Shown piece after piece: positions 16,962-26,580 of a stretch of DNA of 64,000 nt; the first letter of the stretch is position 1, and every line of letters starts with the position of its first letter. This stretch comes from Mycolicibacterium sp. P9-64. Lineage in GTDB: Bacteria > Actinomycetota > Actinomycetes > Mycobacteriales > Mycobacteriaceae. The DNA lies in the NCBI RefSeq assembly GCF_008329605.1, contig NZ_NPKO01000017.1, positions 1 to 64,000 of the forward strand, in the 5' to 3' direction. Under the pieces are notes generated by a model, which saw nothing but the letters and a program-made list of their open reading frames with translations, had not been told where the DNA came from and did no database searches. The translations under genes were made by a program, and so were the position numbers.

Positions 16962-17674
16962 ACCAAGACGCTGCCGCCGTCGACCTTCAGGACGACGCCG
17001 GTGCCCTGAGCCTGCTCCATGCAGTACACGTAGGCCAGGGCCACGTCGCCGACCTCACCGATGCGACCGAGCGGAATCCCCTGGGCCGCTTGCTCGTACA
17101 TCGTCTGACGGTCGGCTTCGGTCATCGCATCCCACAACGGCGTGCGTACCACGCCGGGCGCGATCGCGTTGACGCGAATCGGTGCCAGCTCGACGGCGAG
17201 TGCGGTGGTCAACGCGTTCATCGCGCCGCAGACGCTCACCGGCAAGGCGCCGAATCCCGGCTGCTCGGCGGCGGTGCCGCTGGTGAGCGTGATCGACCCG
17301 CCCTCGGCGATGTGTGGTGCAAACGTCCGCACCGAGGACAATGCGCCCACGAAGCGGGTTTGAAAGAACCCCGTGATGCGCGCAGGCGTCAGGTCGGCGA
17401 GGCCTGCCAGTTCCAGTGACTCACCGGCAGTGAACACCAGGTGGTCGATGTCGCCGACGGTTCGCGCGAGTTGATCGAGCGACGTCTCGTCGGTGAGGTC
17501 GACGGTGGCTCCCCGTGCCCCATCCGGCAGTTGCCGCAGTGCGCGGTCCACGCTGGGCTGGCGGCGTGACACCACGATCGGGATGGCGCCGCGTTCGGCG
17601 ACGGCGGTCGCAACACCAAGGCCAATGCCGGACGTGCCGCCAATGACCAGGACTCTCTTGTGCTTCAAGCTCAT
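16958..17674 (-). CDS. SDR-family protein with degenerate active site
   Basis: 238 residues from ATG 17674 (MSLKHKRVLVIGGTSGIGLG, an intact TGxxxGIG-type cofactor loop written GGTSGIG). The fold is complete: DIDHLVFTAG, LTSGTAA (the Ser strand), VRVNAIAPGVVRTPLWD-like segment and LKVDGGSVLV. The catalytic Tyr-x3-Lys is missing: aligned positions read PVSVC followed by GAMNALTTALAVEL, giving Pro and Cys in place of Tyr and Lys. Either a non-catalytic SDR or one with a changed mechanism. It is divergent from the LysR gene at 17745 (70-nt gap), which probably regulates it. A similar degenerate SDR is at 29923-30636. Confidence 0.85.
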   Translation of the reverse strand: MSLKHKRVLVIGGTSGIGLGVATAVAERGAIPIVVSRRQPSVDRALRQLPDGARGATVDLTDETSLDQLARTVGDIDHLVFTAGESLELAGLADLTPARITGFFQTRFVGALSSVRTFAPHIAEGGSITLTSGTAAEQPGFGALPVSVCGAMNALTTALAVELAPIRVNAIAPGVVRTPLWDAMTEADRQTMYEQAAQGIPLGRIGEVGDVALAYVYCMEQAQGTGVVLKVDGGSVLV

Positions 17675-17744
17675 GTCTCCACGGTCCGCTGCGCCGCCGA
17701 CTTCGTCCAAGACTCTTTTGGGCACTCCGCGATACCCTTGAGGT

Positions 17745-18623
17745 ATGGCGACACGGGACCTCGACATGCGCAAGCTGCGGTACTTCGTCGCGGTAGCCGA
17801 GGAACTGAACTTCGGCCGGGCGGCGCAGCGCCTGCACATCGCCCAACCGGTGCTGTCCCGCCAGATCCGCTCGTTCGAGGATGCGCTAGGGGTTCAGTTG
17901 TTCTCCCGCGGCTCCCGCGGCACCGAGTTGACCGCCGCGGGCGCTCAGCTCCTCCAAGATGCCAGGTTCATGCTGAGGGAATCGAATGCTTTGCAGGAGC
18001 GGCTGATTCGGGCCGCGACACCGATCACGACGGTGACCGTCGGGGTCATGCCCGGGCTGTTGGCGACGGCGGCGGTACGGAAGTTCGAAGCCACTGAACC
18101 GTCCTATCGTGCCCGGATTCTCCAGGTGGGCTGGGCCGATCAGGTCGACGTGGTCCGGCGCGGCGACGCCGACGTGGTGTACGCCCGCGAGCCGATCGAC
18201 CACCACGGCCTCGGCGTCGTGGCACTTCTCGAGGAGCCGAGGGATGCGCTCCTGCCCAGTGGCGACCCGCTCGCGTCGCAGGCGTCCGTCCGCCTTGCCG
18301 ACCTCGGCTCGCGCAGGCTGCTACAGCATCCGGACACCGTGCCGGAGTGGTACGCGGTGGCGACCACCGAACAGCGCAGGGCATCAACCGGCAAGACGGC
18401 GTCGACCGTGGAGGAGAAGCTGGAACGTGTTGCCTCGCAAGAGGGATTCGTGATCCTGCCTCGATCGACGACTGACTTCTACCGCCGCCCCGACGTGCGG
18501 GTGATCCCCATCGAGGACATCGAGCCGAGCCGGGTGACGCTGATCTGGGATGCGGCCATTGCGAACCCGGCTCGCGACGAGTTCGTCGCTGCCGCGCTGG
18601 CGTGCCGCGACGAGACGGTCTGA
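17745..18623 (+). CDS. LysR-family transcriptional regulator
   Basis: 292 residues. N-terminal winged helix-turn-helix (residues ~5-65) with AEELNFGRAAQRLHIAQPVLSRQIRSFE, followed by the two-lobed periplasmic-binding-like effector domain (TVTVGVMPGLLATAAVRKFE onward). The ATG at 17745 gives MATRDLDMRKLRYF; the methionine at MRKLRYF is a possible alternative. LysR proteins usually control a divergent gene, here the SDR at 16958-17674. The effector is unknown. Confidence 0.9.
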   Translation: MATRDLDMRKLRYFVAVAEELNFGRAAQRLHIAQPVLSRQIRSFEDALGVQLFSRGSRGTELTAAGAQLLQDARFMLRESNALQERLIRAATPITTVTVGVMPGLLATAAVRKFEATEPSYRARILQVGWADQVDVVRRGDADVVYAREPIDHHGLGVVALLEEPRDALLPSGDPLASQASVRLADLGSRRLLQHPDTVPEWYAVATTEQRRASTGKTASTVEEKLERVASQEGFVILPRSTTDFYRRPDVRVIPIEDIEPSRVTLIWDAAIANPARDEFVAAALACRDETV

Positions 18624-18624
18624 C

Positions 18625-19920
18625 TCACTCCCCCACCTGGGGTAGTTCGTCCGCAGCGATCTCACACGGCGTCTTCTCCTCCTGCAGTGCCTCCGGCACG
18701 GCGGGCGGCACCGGTGGCTCAGGCGGTGGTGGCACGGGTGTCGCGGCCGGCTCCGGTGGGGCAGGTGGCTCCGGTTCCGGGTCTCCCAGCGGTTCGGGCT
18801 CCTCATCGGACGCCTGCGGATCGTCCTGGTCTTCGGATTCGTCTGAGTCATCGGGCTCGTCGGGCTCGTCGGCCGGGTCGAGCTCTGGCGGGTCGGGCAC
18901 CCCGCCTTCCGACGTCTCTTCCCCCGTCGCTTCGCTCGCCCCTGATCCGACCAATCCGCCGATCAAGTCGGCGAGTTGCTGCCCGAAGCCGGACGCTCCG
19001 GTTCCGAGGGAGGGCATGCCGCCACCCATCTCGCCGAGGGACGGCATCGGTGATGCGGGCGCCGGCAGTGGAGCGGCGGCAGGTGGCTCGGCAACAGGCG
19101 CGGGTGCGGCAGCCGGCGGATCGAAGGCAGGCGTGGAGGCGGTTGGCGGCGGCGACATCACCGCGGCGGCAGGCACCGTCGCGGCAAGGGCGGGCGCGGG
19201 CATGCTTTCGGGCACCTCCCACCTCGGGCCGAGCTCTCCTGGCACGTCGAACGCCGACGTCGCGCCGGAGTCGAGGCGGGCGCTGGCCGCGTCGTAGGCC
19301 GCCGTGGCCGACGCGGCAGCCCGGTGCATCGCCACCAGCCAATCCGACCGGATGTCGTTGTCCACGAACGGTTTGATCTGCTGGTCGACGAGCTCGCTGG
19401 CGGCGACGCGGTCACCGGCGCCCGCGGTCACGGTCTGGGCCGCGGCCAGCCACTCGGCGCGTTGGGTCAGCGTCCGGTCGTCGATGTCGACCACGGCCTG
19501 CACCTTCTGGTCGACGGCACGCCACAGGTCGTCGCGCAACGCGACCATCGTGTCGGCCGCGCTGCGCAGGCCGTCGCGCACGGCAACGGCTGATTGCCCA
19601 TGCCGCCAGAGGAATTCACGAGCCGCACCCGCGCCGCCGCCGGACCACGCCCCGGCCATCTCGGCGGCCAGCTCCCCGTGGCGGCGCACCGCATCGTCGG
19701 CCGCGGTAGCCGCTGCCGATAGCGCGGCACAGTCGGCGTCCAGTGCCCTCAGATCGAGGCCATCGTCGTGGGCGTACCAATCACGCACCTGCGCGGCGTG
19801 CACCGTCAACTGCGGATGCTGATAGCCGAGCTGCCTGCACGCCCACACATAGGTCTCGAAGCGCTCGACGGACGGCTCGCCCACGGCCAACCGAGCGGCC
19901 ACGTCGTATCCCTGCGGCAC
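18625..19920 (-). CDS. Rv3439c-like Ala/Pro-rich protein with WXG-type helical domain
   Basis: About 431 residues from GTG 19920, 2 nt after the stop of the EspC-like gene, so the pair is co-transcribed. Residues ~1-230 are helical; AGAWSGGGAGAAREFLWRHG carries a W-x-G turn between long helices, like WXG100/ESX proteins. Residues ~240-431 are a low-complexity tail, Ala/Pro-rich then acidic (DPADEPDEPDDSDESEDQDD) then Pro-rich. The tail includes GASEATGE encoded by a dispersed 19-nt repeat. It resembles M. tuberculosis Rv3439c in position beside glmM. Probably a type VII secretion substrate or partner; function unknown. Confidence 0.75.
   Translation of the reverse strand: MPQGYDVAARLAVGEPSVERFETYVWACRQLGYQHPQLTVHAAQVRDWYAHDDGLDLRALDADCAALSAAATAADDAVRRHGELAAEMAGAWSGGGAGAAREFLWRHGQSAVAVRDGLRSAADTMVALRDDLWRAVDQKVQAVVDIDDRTLTQRAEWLAAAQTVTAGAGDRVAASELVDQQIKPFVDNDIRSDWLVAMHRAAASATAAYDAASARLDSGATSAFDVPGELGPRWEVPESMPAPALAATVPAAAVMSPPPTASTPAFDPPAAAPAPVAEPPAAAPLPAPASPMPSLGEMGGGMPSLGTGASGFGQQLADLIGGLVGSGASEATGEETSEGGVPDPPELDPADEPDEPDDSDESEDQDDPQASDEEPEPLGDPEPEPPAPPEPAATPVPPPPEPPVPPAVPEALQEEKTPCEIAADELPQVGE
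18923..18941 (+). repeat. Dispersed 19-nt repeat, copy 1
   Basis: CCCGTCGCTTCGCTCGCCC on the + strand, within the Rv3439c-like gene, where the minus strand encodes GASEATGE. Copy 2 (22204-22222) is identical over 22 nt and encodes the same residues in rpsI. Copy 3 is inverted at 27559-27577. Confidence 0.7.
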
Positions 19921-19922
19921 CG

Positions 19923-20228
19923 CTACCCCACCCGCCGTGCGCCGCGCGCGTCGGCCTCGACGTAGCGATCCGCGGAAGCCCGCAGCGCTGAAGCGATCTC
20001 GGCGCTCGCCCGAGCCCACAGCCGCATTCCGTCACCGACCTGCTCGACCGCGTTGCGCAGCGCGTCCCCACGCACGGTGTACGCCCGGCCCGCGACGGCG
20101 CCGTCGAACGACAGCCGCGTCAGGTGGACCCGGACGGCGGCGTCAACGGCGTCGGCAAGGGCGTCGTACCCACGCGCCACGTCGAGCAGTGCGGCGACGT
20201 CGACGCGTGCGGCGTCACTTTCTCCCAT
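19923..20228 (-). CDS. Rv3440c-like EspC-family (DUF2580) type VII target protein
   Basis: 101 residues, two predicted helices in the EspC/DUF2580 arrangement: DVAALLDVARGYDALADAVDAAV and a second helix from LRNAVEQVGDGMRLWARASAEIASAL. A C-terminal YVEADARGA gives a Y-x3-D pattern, the general type VII secretion signal. It directly precedes the WXG-bearing gene and ends 3 nt before that gene's start. Position beside glmM matches M. tuberculosis Rv3440c. Presumed secreted partner in a heterodimer; which ESX system would export it is unknown, though ESX-4 is 17 kb away. Confidence 0.75.
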   Translation of the reverse strand: MGESDAARVDVAALLDVARGYDALADAVDAAVRVHLTRLSFDGAVAGRAYTVRGDALRNAVEQVGDGMRLWARASAEIASALRASADRYVEADARGARRVG

Positions 20229-20268
20229 GTCGGGTTAGGACGCGGCGCGGGCCCGTTCGGTTCCGCCG

Positions 20269-21600
20269 TCAGCGTTGTTCGCTGACCGACTCCGCAACAC
20301 GCGCCGCCAGAATCCGTGCGGTGTCCTCGTCGGCGGCCTCCACCATGACGCGGACCACTTGCTCGGTTCCGGACGGCCGCAACAGGATTCGGCCGGTGTC
20401 GCCGAGTTCCGCCTCGGCCTCGGCGACCGCGGTCTGCACCGACGGCGCGTCGGCGGCGGTCGCCTTGTCGGCCACCGCGACGTTGATCAGCACCTGCGGC
20501 AGGGTCTGCATGGGCGCGGCGAGTTCGGCCAGCGGCAGCCGGGTCTGCGCCATCCGCGACATCAGCCGAAGGCCGGTGGCGATGCCGTCACCCGTGGTGC
20601 CCATCGCGGGCATCACTATGTGGCCGGACTGCTCGCCGCCGAGCGAGTAATTGCCCGCCCGCAGTTCCTCGAGGACGTAGCGGTCGCCGACGGCGGTGGT
20701 GCGGACCTCGATCCCTGCGGCACGCATGGCCAGATGCAGGCCGAGGTTGCTCATCACCGTCGTCACCAAGGTGTTCGAGGCGAGCTCACCGGCATCGCGC
20801 ATGGCAAGCGCGAGCACCACCATGATCGAGTCACCGTCGATCACCCTGCCCGAGGCGTCGACGGCGAGGCAGCGGTCGGCGTCGCCGTCGTGGGCGAGGC
20901 CAAGGTCGGCCCCGTGGCTCACCACGGCCTCCTGCAGCTGTCCCATGTGGGTCGAGCCGCAGCCGTCATTGATGTTGAGCCCGTTGGGTTCTGCGTTGAT
21001 GGTGATGACGTTCGCGCCAGCAGCCCGGTAGGCCTGCGGCGCGGCCTCCGAAGCCGCACCGTGTGCGCAGTCGACGACGACGGTCAGGCCGTCGGCAGGC
21101 GTGGTGACGGCCTTGGCGATGTGGCGCAGGTAGCGGTCGAGGGCATCGTCGGCGTCGAGCACGCGGCCGATGTCTGCGCCGACCGGACGCGCGCCGGAGC
21201 CGCTGCCCACGAGGTCCTCGATGCGGTCCTCGGTGGCGTCGTCGAGCTTGTGGCCACCGGGGCCGAAGATCTTGATGCCGTTGTCGGGCATCGGGTTGTG
21301 CGACGCCGAGATCATGACGCCGAACTGGGCGTCGTAGGCGGCGGTCAGGTAAGCGACGGCCGGGGTCGGAAGCACGCCGACCCGCATGGCGTCGACGCCC
21401 TCACTGGTCAGCCCCGCGATGACGGCGGCTTCGAGCATCTCGCCGCTGGCTCGCGGGTCGCGGCCGACGATGGCCAACCTGCGGGAACCGCGGGACGTGC
21501 CAAGCCGGGCGGCGGCCGACCCTAGGGCCAGTGCCAACTCGGCGGTCAGATCGCGATTGGCGACGCCACGGACCCCGTCGGTACCGAACAGCCGACCCAT
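20269..21600 (-). CDS. glmM: Phosphoglucosamine mutase
   Basis: 443 residues. GlmM converts glucosamine-6-phosphate to glucosamine-1-phosphate, following GlmS. Start MGRLFGTDGVRGVAN; active phosphoserine in GVMISASHNPMPDNGIK; metal loop DGDADR; sugar loop GGEQSGHIV; C-terminal phosphate site RPSGTEQVVRVMVEA. All are intact. A strong AGGAGGGG Shine-Dalgarno lies just before the ATG and a long hairpin (21618-21657) separates it from rpsI. The genes downstream (EspC-like pair) may be co-transcribed (40-nt gap). Confidence 0.97.
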   Translation of the reverse strand: MGRLFGTDGVRGVANRDLTAELALALGSAAARLGTSRGSRRLAIVGRDPRASGEMLEAAVIAGLTSEGVDAMRVGVLPTPAVAYLTAAYDAQFGVMISASHNPMPDNGIKIFGPGGHKLDDATEDRIEDLVGSGSGARPVGADIGRVLDADDALDRYLRHIAKAVTTPADGLTVVVDCAHGAASEAAPQAYRAAGANVITINAEPNGLNINDGCGSTHMGQLQEAVVSHGADLGLAHDGDADRCLAVDASGRVIDGDSIMVVLALAMRDAGELASNTLVTTVMSNLGLHLAMRAAGIEVRTTAVGDRYVLEELRAGNYSLGGEQSGHIVMPAMGTTGDGIATGLRLMSRMAQTRLPLAELAAPMQTLPQVLINVAVADKATAADAPSVQTAVAEAEAELGDTGRILLRPSGTEQVVRVMVEAADEDTARILAARVAESVSEQR

Positions 21601-21617
21601 TCCCCTCCTAAAACCAG

Positions 21618-21657
21618 CACGAGCGTGCGCGCCTCATACAAGGCGCGCACGCTCGTG
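21618..21657 (-). terminator. 16-bp perfect hairpin between rpsI and glmM
   Basis: Arms CACGAGCGTGCGCGCC (21618-21633) and GGCGCGCACGCTCGTG (21642-21657) pair perfectly around an 8-nt loop. On the minus strand it follows the rpsI stop by 20 nt and is followed by CTGGTTTT, a short T-run. Probably a partial terminator or attenuator that separates ribosomal-protein from glmM expression, or a stabiliser of the rpsI 3' end. Confidence 0.75.
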
Positions 21658-21677
21658 GCCAGACAGCGATGTGTCGA

Positions 21678-22265
21678 TCAGCGCTTCGAGTACTGAGGCG
21701 CCTTACGGGCCTTCTTCAGACCGTACTTCTTGCGCTCGATGGCACGCGGGTCACGCGTGAGGAAGCCGGCCTTCTTCAAGGCGGGACGATCCTCGGGCTG
21801 CACGATGATCAGCGCACGGGCGATGGCGAGACGCAGCGCGCCCGCCTGGCCCGAGGGGCCGCCGCCATCGAGGTGGGCGAAGATGTCGACCGTATCGAGC
21901 CGATCCACGGTCACCAGCGGAGCCTTGATCAGCTGCTGGTGCACCTTGTTCGGGAAGTACGCCTCGAGCGAGCGGCCATCCAGGAGGAACTTGCCGGTGC
22001 CGGGGGTCAGGCGCACCCGCACCACGGCCTCCTTGCGGCGGCCGACGGTCTGGATGGGCCGCTCGATCACGATGGGCTCGCGGGGAGCGGACTCCTCGAC
22101 GGCCGCAGTCTCGACAACCTCAGCCTCGACGGCTTCCGTCTCGACGGCTTCCGTCTCGGGGGCTTCGGTCTCCACGGCTTCCGCCTCGGGCGCCGAGGTC
22201 TCCCCCGTCGCTTCGCTCGCCCCGGTGGTCTCGACGACCTCGGTCGCGTCTACGGGTTCAGTCAC
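21678..22265 (-). CDS. rpsI: 30S ribosomal protein S9, with long acidic N-terminal extension
   Basis: 195 residues. The S9 core (from IQTVGRRKEAVVRVRLTPGTG to KKARKAPQYSKR, residues ~70-195) is canonical, ending in the basic tail that reaches the P-site tRNA. The first ~65 residues are an acidic, repetitive extension built from VETEA/EAVETE units; it is longer than I expect for M. tuberculosis S9 (~151 aa). The segment GASEATGE is encoded by the dispersed 19-nt repeat. ATG at 22265 overlaps the rplM stop (ATGA). Confidence 0.97.
   Translation of the reverse strand: MTEPVDATEVVETTGASEATGETSAPEAEAVETEAPETEAVETEAVEAEVVETAAVEESAPREPIVIERPIQTVGRRKEAVVRVRLTPGTGKFLLDGRSLEAYFPNKVHQQLIKAPLVTVDRLDTVDIFAHLDGGGPSGQAGALRLAIARALIIVQPEDRPALKKAGFLTRDPRAIERKKYGLKKARKAPQYSKR
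22204..22222 (+). repeat. Dispersed 19-nt repeat, copy 2 (inside rpsI)
   Basis: Same sequence as copy 1, identical over 22 nt (22202-22223 against 18921-18942), in the N-terminal extension of S9, and read in the same frame (GASEATGE). Confidence 0.7.
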
Positions 22266-22705
22266 TGGGACACCTGCTTGATCTCGTACGGAACGGGCTG
22301 CTGCGCCGAATGCGGATGATCCGGTCCGACGTACACCTTGAGCTTCTTCTGCACCTGGCGGCTCAGCTTGTTGTGCGGCAGCATGCCGACGATCGCCTTC
22401 TCGACGACACGGTCCGCGTGCTTCTGCAGCTCGTCACCGAGCGAGCGCGCCCGCAGGCCACCGGGGAAACCCGAGTGGTGGTAAGCGAACTTGTTCTTGA
22501 GCTTGTCGCCGCTGACGGCGATCTTCTCGGCGTTGATGACGATGACGAAATCGCCACCATCGACATTGGGCGTGAATGTCGGCTTGTGCTTGCCGCGAAG
22601 CAACTTGGCTGCTTCGACGGCGAGCCGGCCGAGCACGACGTCCGTGGCGTCGATGACGTACCACGAATGCGTGGTGTCACCTGCCTTCGGCGTGTACGTA
22701 GGCAC
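22262..22705 (-). CDS. rplM: 50S ribosomal protein L13
   Basis: 147 residues from GTG 22705 (MPTYTPKAGDTTHSWYVIDA), matching the known mycobacterial length. Core motifs: VLGRLAVEAAKLLRGKHKP, GGDFVIVINAEKI, KLSRQVQKKLKVYVGPDHPHSAQQP. GGAAGG lies about 10 nt upstream of the GTG. A longer frame to 22840 crosses the promoter and leader and is rejected. First gene of rplM-rpsI-(glmM). Confidence 0.97.
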   Translation of the reverse strand: MPTYTPKAGDTTHSWYVIDATDVVLGRLAVEAAKLLRGKHKPTFTPNVDGGDFVIVINAEKIAVSGDKLKNKFAYHHSGFPGGLRARSLGDELQKHADRVVEKAIVGMLPHNKLSRQVQKKLKVYVGPDHPHSAQQPVPYEIKQVSQ

Positions 22706-22851
22706 AGCGCTTACCTTCCTTTTTCGAGCGTTCTGCTCGGGTTTGATGTCCCGGTGTGACCCGGGTGCCGGTCTGGCGTCGGTGTGGCTGGGACGGATCT
22801 CGGCGACCGACGGTGACCCGAGGTCCCTGGCGTGCCACACGCCAACGAGGC

Positions 22852-22881
22852 AGCTTACCCGGGGGCGTCATTGCAGGTCAA
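22852..22881 (-). promoter_or_regulatory. Sigma-A-type promoter for rplM-rpsI
   Basis: On the minus strand TTGACC (22881-22876) and TAAGCT (22857-22852) are separated by 18 nt. This predicts a leader of roughly 140 nt before the rplM GTG, of the kind that could bind L13 or carry other translational control. The remainder of 22706-23040 shows no gene. Confidence 0.6.
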
Positions 22882-23049
22882 AACGCTCGCCGCGACCCAT
22901 GGACTTGCACCCCGATGCCGGTCGACGTCATTCTCCTCTGCGCACCCGTCGTGGCGGCATTGCGTGGGTCGTGGTGCTGCTGACCAGCCACGTCAGCCTG
23001 GCGTCGAGATCGCACGCAACGGCGGCCCCAGCCTCACCCCTTGAAATAC

Positions 23050-23091
23050 ACCATTCGGTCTACTAGCGTCACCCTTGGTAGACCAAACGGT
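23050..23091. promoter_or_regulatory. Imperfect 14-bp dyad, TetR-type operator candidate
   Basis: ACCATTCGGTCTAC (23050-23063) and GTAGACCAAACGGT (23078-23091) match at 12 of 14 positions as inverted repeats with a 14-nt spacer. It ends 12 nt before the GTG of the Ddn-like gene and would overlap its promoter. The half-site style resembles TetR-family sites; no TetR gene is in the neighbourhood. Confidence 0.5.
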
Positions 23092-23103
23092 ATAGGGGGA
23101 CTC

Positions 23104-23550
23104 GTGAAGACCAATACAGACCAGAAGGCATTGCGGAAGTTCCGGTTCGAGCGCGCGGTGGGCAGATACGTCGCCAACCCCGCCGTCCGGACCCTGAGCA
23201 AGCTCGGGATCCGCACCACCCTTGCCACCGAACTCGAGACCGTCGGGCGCAAGACCGGCGCCCTACGAATCGTCCCCGTGACGGCCCGCTTCGACGACAC
23301 CGGCGCCTGGCTGATCAGCCAGCACGGCACCCGGTCGGGGTGGGCGCAGAACATCACCGCCAACCCGACCGTGCGCCTGCGTCACGGCAAGCGTTGGCGC
23401 ACGGGCACGGCCGCGTTCGTTCCCGACGACGACGTCGTCGCCCGCGGAAGGACGTTCGGCGACGGTCCCGTGATGGCGGCTCTGAGCTCCGCGACCTTCC
23501 GCGCGCTACAGAGCTCGCCCATCTCGGTCCGGATCACCTTCACCGACTAA
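23104..23550 (+). CDS. Ddn-like nitroreductase/F420-dependent (deazaflavin) protein
   Basis: 148 residues from GTG 23104 with GGGGGA just upstream. The split beta-barrel of the deazaflavin-dependent nitroreductase (Ddn) family is recognisable: LETVGRKTGALRIVPVTARFDDTGAWLISQHGT, then GWAQNITANPTVRLRHGKRW and a C-terminal helix. Ddn-type proteins use reduced F420 to reduce quinones or nitro compounds, often at the membrane. The substrate here is unknown. The upstream dyad (23050-23091) suggests induction by a TetR-type regulator encoded elsewhere. It converges on the aldehyde dehydrogenase gene (10 nt). Confidence 0.88.
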   Translation: MKTNTDQKALRKFRFERAVGRYVANPAVRTLSKLGIRTTLATELETVGRKTGALRIVPVTARFDDTGAWLISQHGTRSGWAQNITANPTVRLRHGKRWRTGTAAFVPDDDVVARGRTFGDGPVMAALSSATFRALQSSPISVRITFTD

Positions 23551-23560
23551 GGCATGGCCT

Positions 23561-25084
<1,524 letters not shown>

Positions 25085-25162
25085 GGCGTTTACTCCTCTA
25101 GCCTTCAAACTGCCCCTGGACGCGAAGTGTGTCCGTCGTCACTCACGCTAGGCGGCTCGACG

Positions 25163-25179
25163 TTGCAGCACGGTTGCAA
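25163..25179. promoter_or_regulatory. TTGCA-N7-TGCAA dyad upstream of aldehyde dehydrogenase
   Basis: TTGCA (25163-25167) and TGCAA (25175-25179) form a 5-bp inverted repeat in the 114-nt gap between the GAF regulator and the aldehyde dehydrogenase gene, ~80 nt upstream of the latter's start. Plausible binding site for the GAF activator; short arms keep confidence low. Confidence 0.4.
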
Positions 25180-25198
25180 TCGCGCGAACCGACGACTT

Positions 25199-26494
25199 TC
25201 AGGAAAATTCGGAGTCGAGCCCGGCAAGGTGCCCGCGGGCCCTCGCACGCGCGAAGGCATCGACCGACGCGTGATCGTGCAATGACTGCCAGCCGTCGCG
25301 ATCGTCGCGGCCCTCCGGCAGCTCGAGCCAACGCCGCAGCAGCGCAGGACTTCCCGTCGACAACACGGCGGCGCGAAGGCCGGTGCCGAGCTCGGTGCGC
25401 AGCCGGGCGATGGCGGGCGACACCGATTGCGGAAGCAGCGCGCCTGCATACCGGGCCATGGCGGATTCGACGTCACCGCGCTGTAGTGCGGTGAACACGT
25501 CGTCGACGTCACTGCGCACGGGTGCCAGCAGCCGGTACGGCCGAGAGCCGATGTTGTCCGCCCCGATCACCCTGCGCAGCCGCGACATCTCGGCGCGAAT
25601 GGTCACCGCGTCGAGGTCCTGATCGTCGAGCAGCATCGCGAGGTGATCGGCGCTCAGGCCTTCTGGGCGTCGGCTCAGCAGGACGAGGATGTCGGCGTGC
25701 CTGCCGGTCAGCGTGCAGGTTCTGGTGTTGCCGCCGTCGTCGGTGGCGGTCCAGCGCGGCCGTTCGGCGCCGAGCACGGACAGCCTGGCGTTGGCGACCG
25801 CGGGCTGGCCGGGGTTGGTCAGCCGCAGCAGCGCAAGGTGGTTCTCGACGGCGACGGCCGTGGCTCGTACCAGCGCGAGCGTCTGCGGGGTGGCGACGTC
25901 GGCTCCCCCGGTGAGGTCGATGGCCCCGAGCAGCAGCCCCGTGACGGGGTCGTGGACGGGCACCGCGGTGCAGCTCCAGGGCTGGACGATCCTGGTGAAG
26001 TGTTCGGATCCGCGGATCTGCAGCTCACGGTCGAGCGCGAGGGCGGTCCCCGGAGCGTTGGTGCCTGCGCTGTGCTCGCTCCAGTCGGCGCCGGGCACGA
26101 AGTTCATCGCCTGCGCCCGCCTGCAGGCGCTCGGGTCCCCCTCCACCCACAAAAGCGTGCCGTCGGCGGCGGTCACGGCCACCACGACACCGGCATCGGA
26201 GGCGTCCTCCACCAAGAGGCGACGGATGACGGGCAGAGCCGAGGCCAGCGGATGGGTGGCGCGCAGCTGTTCCAGGGTCAGCGTGGCGCGGCCGCTCGTG
26301 ACCCCGCCGAGGTCGGGATCGACGCCCGTGGCGAGGCTGCGCTGCCAGCTTTCGGCGACGACGCGGCGCAGTGGTGCGTTGTCGAGGAAACTGGCGTCCA
26401 CCCGGCCTGCGACGAAGAGGTCGTGGACCGCGCGCACGTCGCAGGCAGACGACGGGGCACTTGCCCTGCCGCCCGACGTCCTCGAGATGCCCAT
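25199..26494 (-). CDS. GAF-domain transcriptional regulator (AcoR-like)
   Basis: 431 residues. The N-terminal AcoR-type region is clear: LRRVVAESWQRSLATGVDP, and a GAF sensor with WSEHSAGTNAPGTAL and QPWSCTAVPVHDPVTGLLLGAIDLTGG (residues ~60-235). No sigma-54 AAA domain follows; instead the C-terminal half (ARLSVLGAERPRW ... LTGRHADILVLLSRRPEGLSADHLAMLL) is a winged-helix-like output domain common in actinobacteria. It should sense a small metabolite and switch the adjacent aldehyde dehydrogenase, which begins 114 nt downstream. ATG 26494. Confidence 0.88.
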   Translation of the reverse strand: MGISRTSGGRASAPSSACDVRAVHDLFVAGRVDASFLDNAPLRRVVAESWQRSLATGVDPDLGGVTSGRATLTLEQLRATHPLASALPVIRRLLVEDASDAGVVVAVTAADGTLLWVEGDPSACRRAQAMNFVPGADWSEHSAGTNAPGTALALDRELQIRGSEHFTRIVQPWSCTAVPVHDPVTGLLLGAIDLTGGADVATPQTLALVRATAVAVENHLALLRLTNPGQPAVANARLSVLGAERPRWTATDDGGNTRTCTLTGRHADILVLLSRRPEGLSADHLAMLLDDQDLDAVTIRAEMSRLRRVIGADNIGSRPYRLLAPVRSDVDDVFTALQRGDVESAMARYAGALLPQSVSPAIARLRTELGTGLRAAVLSTGSPALLRRWLELPEGRDDRDGWQSLHDHASVDAFARARARGHLAGLDSEFS

Positions 26495-26580
26495 TCGCGA
26501 TCACGCTCCTCGCGCGCAACGCATCGGCGCTGGCCACGCCGCGTTGCCGCCACCCTAGTCCAATCCAGGGTGGCGGCGGG

